This document shows, piece by piece, positions 1 through 13,351 of a DNA stretch of 64,000 bases. Position 1 is the stretch's first letter. Each line of letters begins with the position of its first letter. The notes under the pieces were generated by a model that was not told where the DNA came from, searched no databases, and saw nothing but the letters and a program-made list of their open reading frames with translations. The position numbers and the translations under genes were made by a program. The DNA is taken from contig CM039182.1 of assembly GCA_008360975.2 (NCBI GenBank), positions 53,952,491 to 54,016,490 on the forward strand. The letters are read 5' to 3'. This stretch comes from Lichenostomus cassidix. Lineage: Eukaryota > Chordata > Aves > Passeriformes > Meliphagidae.

Positions 1-1810
1 TTCTTGGGATATCTTTGGGGTTTAATTATCCTGTCAATTAGAGTTAGAGGTATTAATGTGGCAGTGAAATGATAAAGATTGCTCATGGGTTCTCTTCTCT
101 ACTTGTTTTTATTCATCAGTCTTGAAAGAGGAGGACTTTACGCATTGTCTTGACATAGATGCTAATAAGCCTATAATGAGAGATTCACTGTGTCAAGTAA
201 AATAGGTGTCAGCAGCCTATTTATGAAGAGAACAAGCTAAGATAATGGCACAATGTAGTAATGAAGAAGTGGAGAGTGTAGTCTCCTGGACAGGGCAGAA
301 CACCCTGTTATTTTTCTAGGATGGATGGATTTAGCCAGCGAATGGGTAAAAGCATTTAAGAAGAGGGGAATGATGACAAAAACCAGCCACTTCTGAAAAA
401 AAATGAACAGTGCATTGTAGGATGAAAGTGCATTGTATCAACATATGCTCTATGAAGCTATAGAAAGCATTTAAAACTGAATATTGAGTAAATGGAAGTA
501 ATTTTCCACAAAATCCTGAACTAGGGTAAATCAGAAAAGCATTATTAAAGTATATAAAGCTATGTTGACTTACATCTCCTGAGACTACTAAGTCTCAGAC
601 TAAGTCCCATGTTCATGTGCAAAGCATTTCAGATCAACATTTTTAGTTTCAAATGATCTGGATTAAGTTGGACAGAGTGTAAAAATGAGAACTATTATTA
701 ACATTGCATGCCAGAGGCTATAACAACGTATGAAATGTAAATGGTTTTGCGCAGTCCAGTACTTGCTTAGTGCTTTCAGCATCTTTAGTGGACCAAATAT
801 CTATGGTGTCCCTGGGTGCTTAAACTACATTGGTTTTTGAGGTAAAGTAAAACACTCATAAAGTCCATACATTTCTAGATTATTTATTTGTGTGACTCAT
901 ATAAGTCATAACATGCTGTGATTTTAATGAGTTCTATCTTCACATGTTCCTTCTCCTGGAAGACCTTTATAGTCTTGCTCTGTCACTTATTCCCTCAAGC
1001 TGCTTCATACACAAAATAGAACTATTTCTGAAAAATGGGGTTCTAAGAACTGTCACACATCAATAGATGTATTTGGGTGGAAACAAAAACCTATAAGCAG
1101 TTGATGCTACTAGCCACTTCAATAGTAAAATTGGGAGAACCCAAAAATTCAGAGTAGTTCTCTTTTTTTTGCTTCCAGTTTATAGACTATGATTTTTGAG
1201 ATACACTACTCTTATTTTCAATCAGATTTTTGTGCCAATTTTAATGAACAATGCTTCAGTTCTTGACATGAAAATACTAAAAGAAGAATGATAAGAATAG
1301 AATTCACACCATGGAATTACAATTACATAAAATCATTAGGTTTTATAAGAACATAAAAACCACATGATATAAGAATATAATACATTCATTCCCTTTCCAA
1401 ACATTCAGGACTTAAACTAGCTCTCAGCAGTCTAACAGGAATAGCAATTTTTCCAATGGCCCTTAACATCAGTACAACGTCCCTCTCAGAGCAAGGGCAG
1501 CAGATCACTTTAAGAGTGCAGATTCCCTGAGCCAGCATTAATAGCCCTATGTGTTTATTTCAGGAAGACTTTCTTGATTGTTAGAGATGCTTCTCTGGGC
1601 CACAGTAATAGCATTATAAGTCTTCAAAGAGAAGATCATTTGGGACAATTTCAGACACTGACTGAATATATATTAAGCTAGTATTTATTCCATGTGCAAC
1701 AATGTATTGGTTTGAAAACAAACCAGTGGGAGATCACAAGTCAGGATTGAAATTAAAAATAAGTGAAATAATACAAGGAAAAAAGCACTGACAAAGTCAG
1801 ATACAACCTA
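1..1810. other. Intergenic DNA, no gene recognised
   Basis: AT-rich sequence with stops in all frames. I see no exon, RNA gene or recognisable transposon. In mammals this side of VPS41 faces POU6F2, but no homeodomain or POU-domain coding sequence appears. Confidence 0.5.
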
Positions 1811-1816
1811 ACACCC

Positions 1817-2245
1817 TGTTAGGGTGGTAGTAGCAGTCCAACTGAAGTAGTCCAGTCGAAGCGGTGATCTTGTGAAGGTCTAGTCTCCAGCTGAAGATCT
1901 AGTAGTAGCTCTGGTCTTCTGGGAACCCAGTAGACAGGGCTAGCTCAGGCAGTTCCAAGGCCAGGTTATATCCAGGTGGGAACACCTGGCTCCTCCCTCC
2001 TCGGCAGAGCATCTCACAATGGGATGAGATAAGTCCATGAGTCACACGGTGGGTCCCTGATGGCCCATTGCCTGTCATGCGGGGTGGGTCGTTAGCAAGT
2101 GATAATAGCTAACGGATGGCCCATTGCCTGTCATCCGGAGTGGGTGATAGCAGCTAATGGCCCACAGCTGGTGGTAATAGAATACTTAACTACATCAATA
2201 TTGCAACCTAGGACAAACAACTTGTGTCGAAGACTAGATTTTACA
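1817..2245 (-). repeat. Solo LTR, ERVL-like, antisense
   Basis: On the + strand the unit begins TGTTAGGG and ends TTTTACA, so it has TG...CA ends. It is moderately GC-rich compared with its surroundings. Read on the - strand it has a TATA-like tataa (about 1965-1970) followed by a run resembling the R/U5 end of avian ERVL LTRs as I recall them. The 7 bases ACACCCT occur at both edges (1811-1817 and 2243-2249), which overlaps the ends and blurs the true target duplication. It holds an internal 31-bp direct repeat. No internal retroviral sequence flanks it, so I call it a solo LTR. The ends are approximate, and 2277 is an alternative right end. Confidence 0.55.
2059..2145. repeat. 31-bp direct repeat inside the LTR
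   Basis: The unit beginning gatggcccattgcctgtcat occurs at 2059-2089 and again at 2115-2145, differing at two positions and separated by 25 bases. A third short echo (taatggccca) follows at about 2156-2165. Repeats of this kind are common in the U3 part of LTRs, where they can act as enhancer units. Confidence 0.85.
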
Positions 2246-3044
2246 CCCTTGCAGTTAAAATTGTACAAAATTATTCATTAAATTCCTTGCAGGTTGTTTC
2301 TTGGATGTCTTTTTCCCATTCCCCTTCCACTCCTCACATTGAAAATATCTAGCGTAACAGCTTCTCTGGGTTCTCATAGAGAACTCTTTGGACAGCTGAA
2401 AAGAGAGGCCACAAGCTCCACCCTCTAGGAATCTCTGTAGATGGGATAAAGTGCTCTGCTCTCAGGTTTCACAGAACCATCTCCTGCGCCACACTTTTGC
2501 ATAGAGAGGCTGCCATCTCACTAATTTGCAGGGCTCTTCCCTTAGCAGGAGAAGGACTCAGAGCCTTGTCCTTGATCAGCACCTGCCCTTCATCAGTTCC
2601 TTCTTGTTCAGCTCAAATGGCCCAAGCATCATGAAGCCTGGTTAAGTAAAAGAAAGGAGGAATTTGCCTTGGTACCTTTCCAGTTCCTACAGTGGATCAC
2701 AGCAAATGACAGTCAGCTTGTTTAGAATACCATCTGGAAAATTCAAGTTCTGTCATAAAAAGCATCGAACACTGGTCTTTTATTGATCTCCTGGGATACT
2801 GTTATTATTTGTTTCATGCATTGTAGAAGTGATAAGCAGCTGGAAGGAACCTAGAAATTCAGGATCCCTTAGGATTTATCACTACCAGCCTCTGATTCAT
2901 CAGCATGTTAGCCTTTGGGCTACTGCATTTTTTTGCACCTAGCCAAATCAAATTAAAAGTGATTAGTGTTATTAGCCTGTTTTGCAATAATGAATAAGAA
3001 AACATAGAGCCACCAGATGTTCTGATGGGCAACAGGTTGATGGG

Positions 3045-3102
3045 AGCTGGGAGACTGTGGTTTGGGACCTTTGCTTTCCCTCACAGTCTCCTGCTTCCAG
3101 CT
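3045..3102. other. Imperfect inverted repeat (hairpin)
   Basis: The left arm agctgggagactgtg (3045-3059) pairs with the right arm made of cacagtctc (3082-3090) and ccagct (3097-3102), with a six-base bulge between them and a loop of about 22 bases. This could be chance or a relic of a transposon. There is no sign of a full precursor microRNA beyond the 15 pairs. Confidence 0.5.
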
Positions 3103-3624
3103 AATCTCACCTTGCCAGAGGATAAGAACCTTTCCCCTTGAGACAGCACTTCATGAAGGAGCTGCATGGCAGGGTAACATTAAAGGGCTTTATGCTACCA
3201 ATCTCATCGGTTTAAGGGTACATCTCCTTTTACCCAGTACAGTCACTCTTTCAGCTACTTTTCCAAGGTATTCCACTTTGTGAAGGAAATTGTCTCTCCT
3301 TACCTTTATACATGTAAGCTAAATGACCTCTCTACTCCTTAAAGCTCCTCCATTCTGGGACACACAATTCTTTGCTATCACACACTCTGCTCCAAGTTGG
3401 GATCTTTTTTATCATAATGGAAAAGATGTAGGTAGTAGGAGAAGAAGAGGATCATGGTCCTCTCCTTTTATCTTGCTAAAATGGAAAACTCCTTCTGTTA
3501 GCTCCCTGCTAGTTATTGTCCCTGTTCTTGAGAGAGGAAAGAGAAAGCATGGGCCACAACTCTGATGGGCAGCACAGAAGTGGGCCTGGACGCCAAACTA
3601 AGTGTAGAGCATGTCCATTTCATT

Positions 3625-3692
3625 TAGCATATATTTTGAATCTAGATACTTCCTCAGTTAGCATAAATTTTGAATCTAGATACTTCCCTGGC
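3625..3692. repeat. 34-bp tandem duplication
   Basis: A unit beginning tagcatatattttgaatcta is repeated directly with period 34 (starts 3625 and 3659). The first 29 or so bases are nearly identical between the two copies. Confidence 0.85.
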
Positions 3693-6600
3693 ATTGGAAT
3701 ATCACTCTTTCATAATCACCTATATATTCTCAAAGCCTCACCCACCTACCTCCATGTGCCTTTATTTCTGTTTTGCCCCAATCTAATAAGCACCTATTAC
3801 TGAGACATCAAAGAAAACAATAGCAACTGAATAATGTTAGCACTTGATGCTACAGAACTAAAATTAAATATCTGAAGCAGGATAAAGCCACAAGATGAAT
3901 GTCTTCAAAGTCAGAAAAAAAGAATATTAAGGCTTTAACCTGTTTATAGGAAAGTATTTTCTCTGGTGGGATAATCAAAGTTTCAAAGATCTTGTCCTAT
4001 ATAATATCAAATCCTATTACTATTCAGCAGGGGAAAAGCTATTCCCTTAAAATCAAGGTACTGTTTAGGAGCTTCCAGCAGGAAAAAGCTTGTATTGTGT
4101 GCACAAGCACACACAAAAAGCATCTCAAAGGGAAATGTTAGCCTCAAATTAATTTCTATCAGATTTGATTGAAATACTCACATATATCTGTTCATTGGAG
4201 GTTTGTGACTTGACTCTGCCTGACTGGGATTTGGTAATCAAATAGAGACTCCTACAACATGTGTATCAGTTTTACTGTGGTCGAGAAATATAGCCGTAAA
4301 ATATGCATCATATCAGCAAAATTAGAACAAGCTGATTTTTGTATACAGCTTCATTTGTTCATTAACTAAATAAGTACCCATAATTAGTAAAAAAAGCAAG
4401 ATACAAATAAAAATAACTCTTAAATGTTATGCTAATATTATTGTACCATGTCTGAACCAGTTTGTATACTTGAACAGATTTTTCCTACAAAGCCAACATC
4501 AGATACTTTAGTTCTTGTGCACTTCTTGCTGGCCACTATTGCAGCTACTTTAAAAATAAGCAAGACTTTAAACCTTTCTCATGTGGCAAGTTCTGAAAAA
4601 CTGTGCATTAATCCTTCCTTCAATTTCTCAAAGAACTGCTTAACTTTCTCTTATTTTGTCTCAAATTCTGACTTCTAAAACTTTAACACCTAAAAAAAGA
4701 AATGGTAAATAAAATAAAATAAATCCCTTGAAAAAAGGTTCCATTTTCCAGACACATCTAATAACAATGAGGTACCCAAATGTAAAGGCAGCAGTTACAG
4801 ATGTGTAGCTGTACTGTCACATAGCTCACATTACCCTGGATTCAGCCAGACCCCTAGTTGTGCTGGAAGCCTCATGCAGAACTGCAGAATCATAGCATTT
4901 TTGACACAATAAACCCATACAGAATCGTTGTCTCCTGTCAGTCATTGAAAACAAGAATCTCAAATTTTAACATCATTTATATTATCACTGCACACCATTT
5001 TGAACTTTGACCTCATTGTATCACTGACTTCATTATCAGACTCAAATTCTGAGACAGTACTTTAGATCCAGATGGATCACTGTTTAAGTAAACAGTGGAA
5101 AAAAGTAAAGACATTCATCCAAATTAAACTGAAACACCTATGAGAATATCCTATTTGTTGGACCTACAGAAATTCTATTTAGTTTATAACATATTTCATT
5201 TAAACTTTCTTTAAAGGCTCTTTAAATTAAAGAGGTTTTGGAAGAAAGGCAAGTGGGGAATAGGAAACTGAGGGGAGGGAGAAGAAAAAATGAAATATAA
5301 ACTTTGGCAGAATGGCAAGTAAAGAGCAGGAAAGCAAAGAAATAGAAGGCAGGCAACTGAACAATTGAAGGAATGGAAGTTGAACAGGAAGAAAAGGGAC
5401 AACAGCCATCATTGGCAATAGAAGATGAAAGCTTGGAGACTGAGAGAGAATACCCAAGTTTCAGAGTTAACAGATTATTATCTCAAGAAAACTCCTTGGC
5501 TTCTTTCAGAACTTCTGAGTAATGAGTTTGCTAGATCTTATGCCTGTGTAGGTCCAGTTTGGACAAGAGGACAAGCACGGAACACAAAGGCCTTACACCT
5601 GAAAAGGAATGGTAGCTATTCAGGACAGGAATGGAGCTAATTTCCCTTATATTATTTCCTCCAAATAATACTCCAAGCCTTTGGGGCCTGATGAGGAGAA
5701 AACAAAGTCTTTTACACTCTGGAGACCCTGACTAATATAACAGTAACATCATCTCCTTGCTATCTCTGCCTCCATAATGTAGAGCTCCCTTAAAATGTAA
5801 TGTTCAAAATTAGCCAAATTAACTGCTCCTTTCACCTATTTTTTTTTCTAGTCTAAAAAAGGAGATGAATGAGGGGAAGAACACATAAGTTCACTTGTAA
5901 GCTGAATAAACACAGAAAAAAATTGGAAGAACGGTGGCACCAGCCCTGCAGCCAAGCATTCAAGTCTCTAACTGCCTGGTACTTGCTGAAAATTTTCAGT
6001 TTCATCCCTTATTGCCTCAGTTCATATGTATTCTTTGAGGCATTTTGATTTCGGTAACATTTTCCATTGTACCTTCCTTTTTTATCTTCTTTATCTACCA
6101 ACCAGATAACACTGTATTTTTAACAGGCATCTCCATCAGGATATCGACTAAGTGGCTCCCAAGTCCTCTGTCACAAGTCACTAAGAAAAGGAGATAGGCA
6201 AAGTAGTTATTGATGTTTTCGACTGCCTTGGTAGCTGACACTATTTCCAGCTATTTTTGGAGGATGAGGAAAAGAGGGAGTATAAAAATAACAGCATGGG
6301 GTCAGTTCAGAATCTGTATATAGGCAACTGCAGCCACTTTCCAGCCCCCCCAGAAAATCTGTGGTGAACAAATACAGTTTTCTGGCTATCATACCTTCAC
6401 AACACATCACATTCTTTACAAGGGATTGAAGTTGAAACACCTGCGCTTTTGGGATGATTGATTTTTGAGAAATTATGCTGGATACAACTGACTACCAAAA
6501 AACATTTATGCTTTCACAGAGTAAGGGAGTCTTAAGAATCAGATTCCAGAGGTATGAGTTAAAGCAGAAGGTATGATGAGTTAGGCCTGGCAAAACGAAG

Positions 6601-9600
6601 AAGGGAAGACCAAACACATGCATAATGGGGACAGTTTGAACAGAGTGGTGGGACACTATTGCTTACAAGATGAGCTGACAAAAAGCAAGTGGCATGATCC
6701 AATAACATAGCACAAACACTAAGTGCTACTGTAAAAAAGACCATGTAATTAAATTACAGAAGTTGCTACCACAGGATTTTACAAAAGCCAAAGGCATAAG
6801 TTAACGGGTATGGAACACAGTGATCCTGGTTGCAAAGCCTAACCAAGTTCTTCATTGTAGGAATTCAAGAGCCTCACTTCACATTTACCTTATTTTATTT
6901 TACTTTGCTGAACACCCAGGAACAACCACTTCTGAAAACCCCTGTAATGTGAAGTAATACAGCATTTATTATATTCTTCAGGAAGGTAGAATGGCCTACA
7001 GACAAATGTAATTCAAAAGTCTTGCAGTCATTTGTTTCCCTTCATAATTCCAGTCCCATGATTCTTTATTGCATGGGAAAACTAAAATTTAATCGAAAAA
7101 CTTAAACTTCAAATACAGGTATGTGAAGAGAAAGCTAGAAAGTATGACCTTACTGTTCTGTATGGCTGGAAAAAAATGAGAGAAAGTAATCATATGGACA
7201 TATAATTTCTGTATATATAGTCCTCTCCTATAGTCCTGGCTCATGATTTTAGAACACTTTGAGGAGTTGCAGTTTTGGTCGTGCTTCAGACTTACCAGTA
7301 CAATAAATACACTGCTAAGCAGAACATCATCAGAAAAAAATATAAAACATATTTTTAGCAACTGGTTATATAAAATATTGCATCTTTTCTTTCAGATCTT
7401 CAGGTAAGTGCAGTTGAATTCACTGAGTGCTCACAACTTCTATGAAAGTCTGGTCTAGGTTCCCTTCATGAAGAGCCATCCTCATTATTGAATTACCATT
7501 CATTGAATACCAACATTGAATACCAGCAATCTCATAGCACTCCAAGAAACACATAGAACTTCAGGGTTTGAACATAAGCACAGAACTGTTAGATTAGAAC
7601 ATGTAATGGTCTGGTGGACTCACAGGTAGGCCGAGGAGGAGGCAGAGGAATCTCTTTCCTTAACAGGTTCTGTAACCAGGGCTGACAGCACTGCTAATAT
7701 TAGTTCTCTGAAACACAGGCGGCTAATGACTCATTTTCAATTACTTGCTTCTCTTGGAGTAGAAGTGAAGTGCTCTGGCTCAGAAAAATTGTTGACTGTG
7801 GTAAGCTGCATGGTTTTTTGTTTGTGTTATTTAATGGTTTGAAAGACAATGAAGACAGCATTGGCATCACATAAGCAACAACAAGCTGTGGCCCAACTTC
7901 AAACAATTTTATGGGTGATTTAAAAAAATACCCCAACCTTTGCTATTGTAGTAAATAAAGGAGACCACACAGGTGAACATGTCTAAATTTTCTGTTCCAG
8001 TACTGTCATCACCAAAGGATTAAAAGAAACTGTAGCTATGCAGTCCAAGACACCTGGACTGAAAGCTGGTATTTGTGATCATAGTCAGTGTTGAACCAGT
8101 TTAAAGCTTTAAATCTAATCATGTCAGTCGTTTGAAGATTTTGCTAATACAAAAGCACAACAGAACAAGAACAGTAAAATAATATGTCTTTTGGATTTAT
8201 ATTGCTTTCTTGTCTGCAGCATTTAACCATTAACAAAAAGTCAGCTAAAGTAACAATACAAAAGCCAAAAGCAGTAACGAAATTAAAATCACAAAAGTCA
8301 TAGAGTGCAAACATTAGAACTTTTGTTTTCTAATTCTTACTAGCATTAGTGAAATATATTAAATTGCAAGATTTTCTCTTTACTGAGTGTAAAATCTATT
8401 TTAATGTATTTATTTGTTGCATATTTTTTAAATTTTAAGTGGTTTTTTTGCAATATATAAGTGACAAGCTTCTATGTTTGTGAGATAAAGTAATTATTTT
8501 TATCAAGAAAAAGGTAAATGGCAGAAGAAAAATTTAAATACCCACTTTTTCCAGGCAGAACAACTATCTGATATAATTGCTTCTTATCTCTGTAACAGTT
8601 TAACAGCAAGTTTCAGACTTATTTTAGTTTTTCACATATTCTAAATCAAGTTAGAAGTTGCAGAAAAGACCATTATCAACACTGCTCCAGTTCTGCAATT
8701 ACTATTGAGTATTTCAGGGTGAAAAAAGGATTCTAAAAATGGCTGTCTGAAGTCAAACTGCAAATGGTTCCAAAGTTCCTATTGCTACCTTCAGAAAATG
8801 AATCATGATCTTTTCCATCCTGTGAACAAGAACCATGTTTTAATTCTAAAAACATCTCCGTTTTGGTGGCTACCAAAGCTGCTTCCATAACATAATAGTG
8901 AATCTGATTTAATCACTTCTCATTTTCAAAATCAGAGATTTGGCTTTTCTCTTTTTTTTCACTCATGTGGTCTCCTTGTTCCCATGTTTCATGAAGTTTG
9001 CTGAGAAATTTTTGCAGGGAAAGAATATGGATCTCCTGCTCTTCTGAAAAGAAGAGAAAGCATTTCTCTGGCTTATGGGAACAGTATTTACCCACAGTTC
9101 TTCTGCTTCCTGAGCAATGTGGTAAGGGCTTATGCTTCAGCAAAGTATACTTTTATTCAACATATGATGCCATCATCTCACCTGCTGACAAAACCGACAG
9201 AGCTGGCTTGATGTAGAGCACAACAGATGGAGCACAGACTGCTGTCTACAGTTGCCAGCACTGTGCTCTGGTCTTCTTGTGACTGAACAGCAAAATAGAG
9301 TCCTCAGTTTAGGAATTATCTATAAATTTCTGATATCTATGGGTAAAGAGTTCTGTAGAAATGCCTTTAGATTAATAATAATGTTATTTTAATTAAATTG
9401 CTATTAGCTACCATCTGTTTACATAATTCACCTGCACTGCAATGCTACTCCAGTGAGACTCTCTGCTAGTCAGTATTGCTGCAGAGCTGTTCGTTCTGTC
9501 CAATCTAAAATATTAAAAGACCAAAGTGATGGGGCACCAGAAAAGATTTTAATATAAATTAACTAATGAGGCATACATTTTAAAAGTGTCTTTCTGTAAA

Positions 9601-9656
9601 CTGTAGTACTACTTCTATGTATGAAATCTTAAATTGCATTTTGTAATGGTGGAGAA

Positions 9657-9712
9657 AAGAATGCAGTTCTAAAATTTAAATCCCAAGAATGCAATTCTAA
9701 AATTTAATTCCC
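9657..9712. repeat. 28-bp tandem duplication
   Basis: Two adjacent 28-base copies (9657-9684 and 9685-9712), both starting aagaatgca and ending tccc, differ at two positions. Confidence 0.9.
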
Positions 9713-12700
9713 AAGATCTACCTCATCCCATTGCATTTGGAAGTTTTTAGTGGAAGAAGAGCAGAAGGGAGTCACACAAATGCAGAAAATTGATTATAAT
9801 TTTTTACAGAGTTTGTTTTACTTTGGTGAAAAACCTAATGAGGTAAAAAATTAGTCATTGTGAAACTAGATAGGAATTCTTTCTATTGACTTTCAATGGA
9901 CTTTAAATCAGAACCAAAGAAAAGACCCATCTTCCCAGTCCTAGTTAATTAACAAGCAGAAAACAGCATGATATAGAAATAGGGTAGAAATTCTTGTCCT
10001 TAATCAGCAAAAGCACAAACCGTCCCAGACTTTTGCATCTGACTTTCTCTGTGCTCCAGGATACACATCTGCTGCATTTTACCCTGGAGCCTAGTCCTTC
10101 CTGCACTTATCAGAGCTTAGCTAGAAGTGGGTGGAGGGAAGGGGTCTGAAGTGACAGAAGTTCAGGTGAGAAGGAGGCAGACTGAGTGCCCTAGACAGCC
10201 AGTAGATGGAGGAGCTTTCTGCATTTCACTCTGAGCAAGGCAAAGAGAAAAATATCTGGAAGCTCTATTAAGCAGTGGATTTGTCTATATATTCCTAGGA
10301 TGTTTAAACCAGAACATAATACTGAAAAATATTTGGTTACAGCACAAAGATTTTCTTTGGCTAGAAAGCTCCCCCATCCCCTCTCCTCAACCTCCTTTGC
10401 ATATACAATTTCTTATGGGGATAAAGGGATATAAATAGCTTTTTAGAATAGCTACTCCATAACATCTATTTCAGAAAATACCTAAATTTAGAAAAACCGT
10501 AAGGATGTTTCTCTATGAGAGCTGACTTTGTAAAGTGACAACTGCTCAGCATGTCAAAAGGAGGCTCTTCATACCCATCTGCATTGCTCAATCTCTTTTT
10601 AATGCACCACCAAGACACAGAAACAACCTATAATTCTGAGAAGCTGAAAGAGCAGTAGCTTCCTGTGGCCCTGTATTAACGTTTCAGAGGGAAAACCTGC
10701 AGGTGGATGTTCACTCATTGCAGATTCTCATCCTTCAGCATGTAGCTGTATCAGCTATCCTCTGTCATCTGGAGATTTCCTGCTATTAAACTTGACCTTG
10801 GAAGATACTTCGCACATTGTTTTGCTTAGAAGAAAGGTCTTAGAAGAAAACAGATGCTAATCTCAGTAAGCTTGTATCTTAGGTATTCATTCACTAGCAG
10901 ACTTGATTTTGTGCTTTAATAAAACTTTCAAAAGATCATATTGATGCTTATTATGCATTGTTGGATCAGTTTGATACTAGAAATAGCAGCAAGAAGGATG
11001 CAGCAGAAAAACAGAGGAAAAAAGCAATCTTAAAGTTATCTGTTAATCATTACTACAGCTATAATGGAACCAGTGCCCACCTGATTAACATAACCATGTG
11101 TATTCAGCAGATGCAGTACAAGTGGAAGAGTGTGTAACAGGTAATTAAAAGCCAGGGCTTGCTCGGGTAGTGCTGCACAATGCCCTGTGGGAACCTTAAA
11201 CCTTCCTAATGCTAAGGGCCTTCCATTGCATTACCCAACCCATATTTGTTAAAAGATCAGAAACCTAATTCTTGAGCTGTTAACCACGATGTACACAGTA
11301 TGTGTTGTCATTATTGCAGAGAAATGAATCTGGCATGCAGCATGAAGGATTGTAAGACATGAAGCATGGTAAGAATGATTCTGAAATTATCATTGTTTTG
11401 TAAATTTTAGGAGGGTAAGGTTCACTAAGATATCTGTTGATATCATATGAAATGTTTTGTCATCCGTTCACCTGCCTGGGAGAACCTATTCCACTACAGA
11501 GTTAATTATATATTTAAGAAACAAGGTCTGTCATTACCAGTTTTCTTCTGTTCAATCCAATGAAGTGTTCAACATACTGTTCAAATGATACTTTACATTT
11601 AGCTAATGAAGTTATTCTGCCCCTGACGTTAACACTAGAGATACTTTCTTCCTCCCAGATGACTTATTCAAGCCCTAAAAAATTAAGTAACTTAAAGGAC
11701 CTGTAGAATGAAAAATTAATCCACTGAGCATTTTATTCTCTTTTGTTCTGATGCAACATCAGTTGAAATTGATGGAAATGTTTCTAATGCTTTTAACAGC
11801 ATTGGATAAGGTTCTTAAATATAGGTAAAGGTGCCAAAATCTTAAATAAAAACAATTTTGAAACAAGAATTTGAAGCAGAGAGGGTTAGTCCTTGGTCTG
11901 AACAGCCTCAACTTGGACAGGAGGTTGGGTATAAAGTTGGAACATCACATTCTTACCTGCAGTGCCAGTGACTTCCCCCATTAACTCAGATTTCAGAAAA
12001 AAAGAATGTAGCCTTATACAATTTATATGTATATTTTAAAGAAAGATTGTTCAGTTTGGAAAAGTTCCCAAATTTAAAAAAAAATAAATTTAGAAATCAA
12101 ACAGGAGAAAAATAGTAGTTATGCCAGGAAAAGACACCTGGGACCAAATCAGTCTCATGATACTACTCTATCACGTATTCCCACTTATTTATTCATATTT
12201 ATTGTACTACCATCACTTTTCTGGATTTAGCTTGATCAGTAATTTTAAATGGGTCCAGTGCAGTTAAGGGCATGGCACTTCTTTAAAAGTGTTTATGAAT
12301 GAGATGGGGACTGGGCTTCTATCTACATGAGTGATAAGCTTGTGAAATAGGCTCAATTAAAATTGTGCACCCAAACTCACGTGAGATAGAGTGCACCTTG
12401 TAAGAGGATTGAGAGGCAGAGTTTGCAGAGAACTTTTGATAATGTGGGAGCGAGATGAGAGAGAACACTGAAATTTTATAAGCATAATGGAATTGAGCCC
12501 AATAACCAGGCAACAGTTGTCCAAGTTTCTCCAAATAAGATGGTTGACAGACATAGAAAAGGAAGCAATCATTATTTGCCATGTATTATAAAATCCCGCT
12601 TTCAGCTTGGTAATCAAGGAAAAAAGATAGCAAGAGATATTTTATTGTAGGGTTTTTCAACAGCATCAGCAGTTTCAAATACAGTGTTCATCATCCTGTT

Positions 12701-13334
12701 CTGGCCAGAGCTTACGAAATAATAAAATATCTAAGGCCTTGATTTGATGTACAGTCTACATCTGGTTAGAAGGTATACACTCAAACCCATTGAGCAGTAT
12801 TAGATCTGGGCACAAAAAAAAAAAAGCATTGAGCTAAGTCCAACAGATATCCAACAGTCAAAATCCTGATGGAGACAAACCATCTGAGAATTTAAGCTGT
12901 GAGTGATACAAAATAATGATCTGGCAGAGAAAAGAAAAGTCTTCTGCAGAATTACTAGCTGGCAAAAAGGTTGTTAGATATAAATCACTTTTAATATTAT
13001 TTGCATATTTTCTACTCTAAAAATGAAGAAAAACAGGAAAATTGAAGAATTAAATTATTTTATATCATATGAAGTTTAATAAAAATAAATTTTGAAGTTT
13101 CTGGCAATCACCAGGCTTCTGAAGTGGTCAGGGAAGATAGATAAATGTCCCTATGGTATTAATCTCATTTGTCAGATACCTGAACCAAAGTTTAAAGAAG
13201 CCAAGTGGCATATACAAGTTATAAAATATATGGCATAGCAAGAACAGAATGTGTGTTTTCTGGATTTTTAATTAGAATGTGGATATTTTTGCTTTGCAAC
13301 AGCTAATTCTTTTCACTCCCAATTATATCTATAT

Positions 13335-13351
13335 ACACACACACACACACA
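13335..13351. repeat. (AC)n microsatellite
   Basis: A pure run of eight AC units plus one A, flanked by an AT-alternating tract. Confidence 0.95.
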
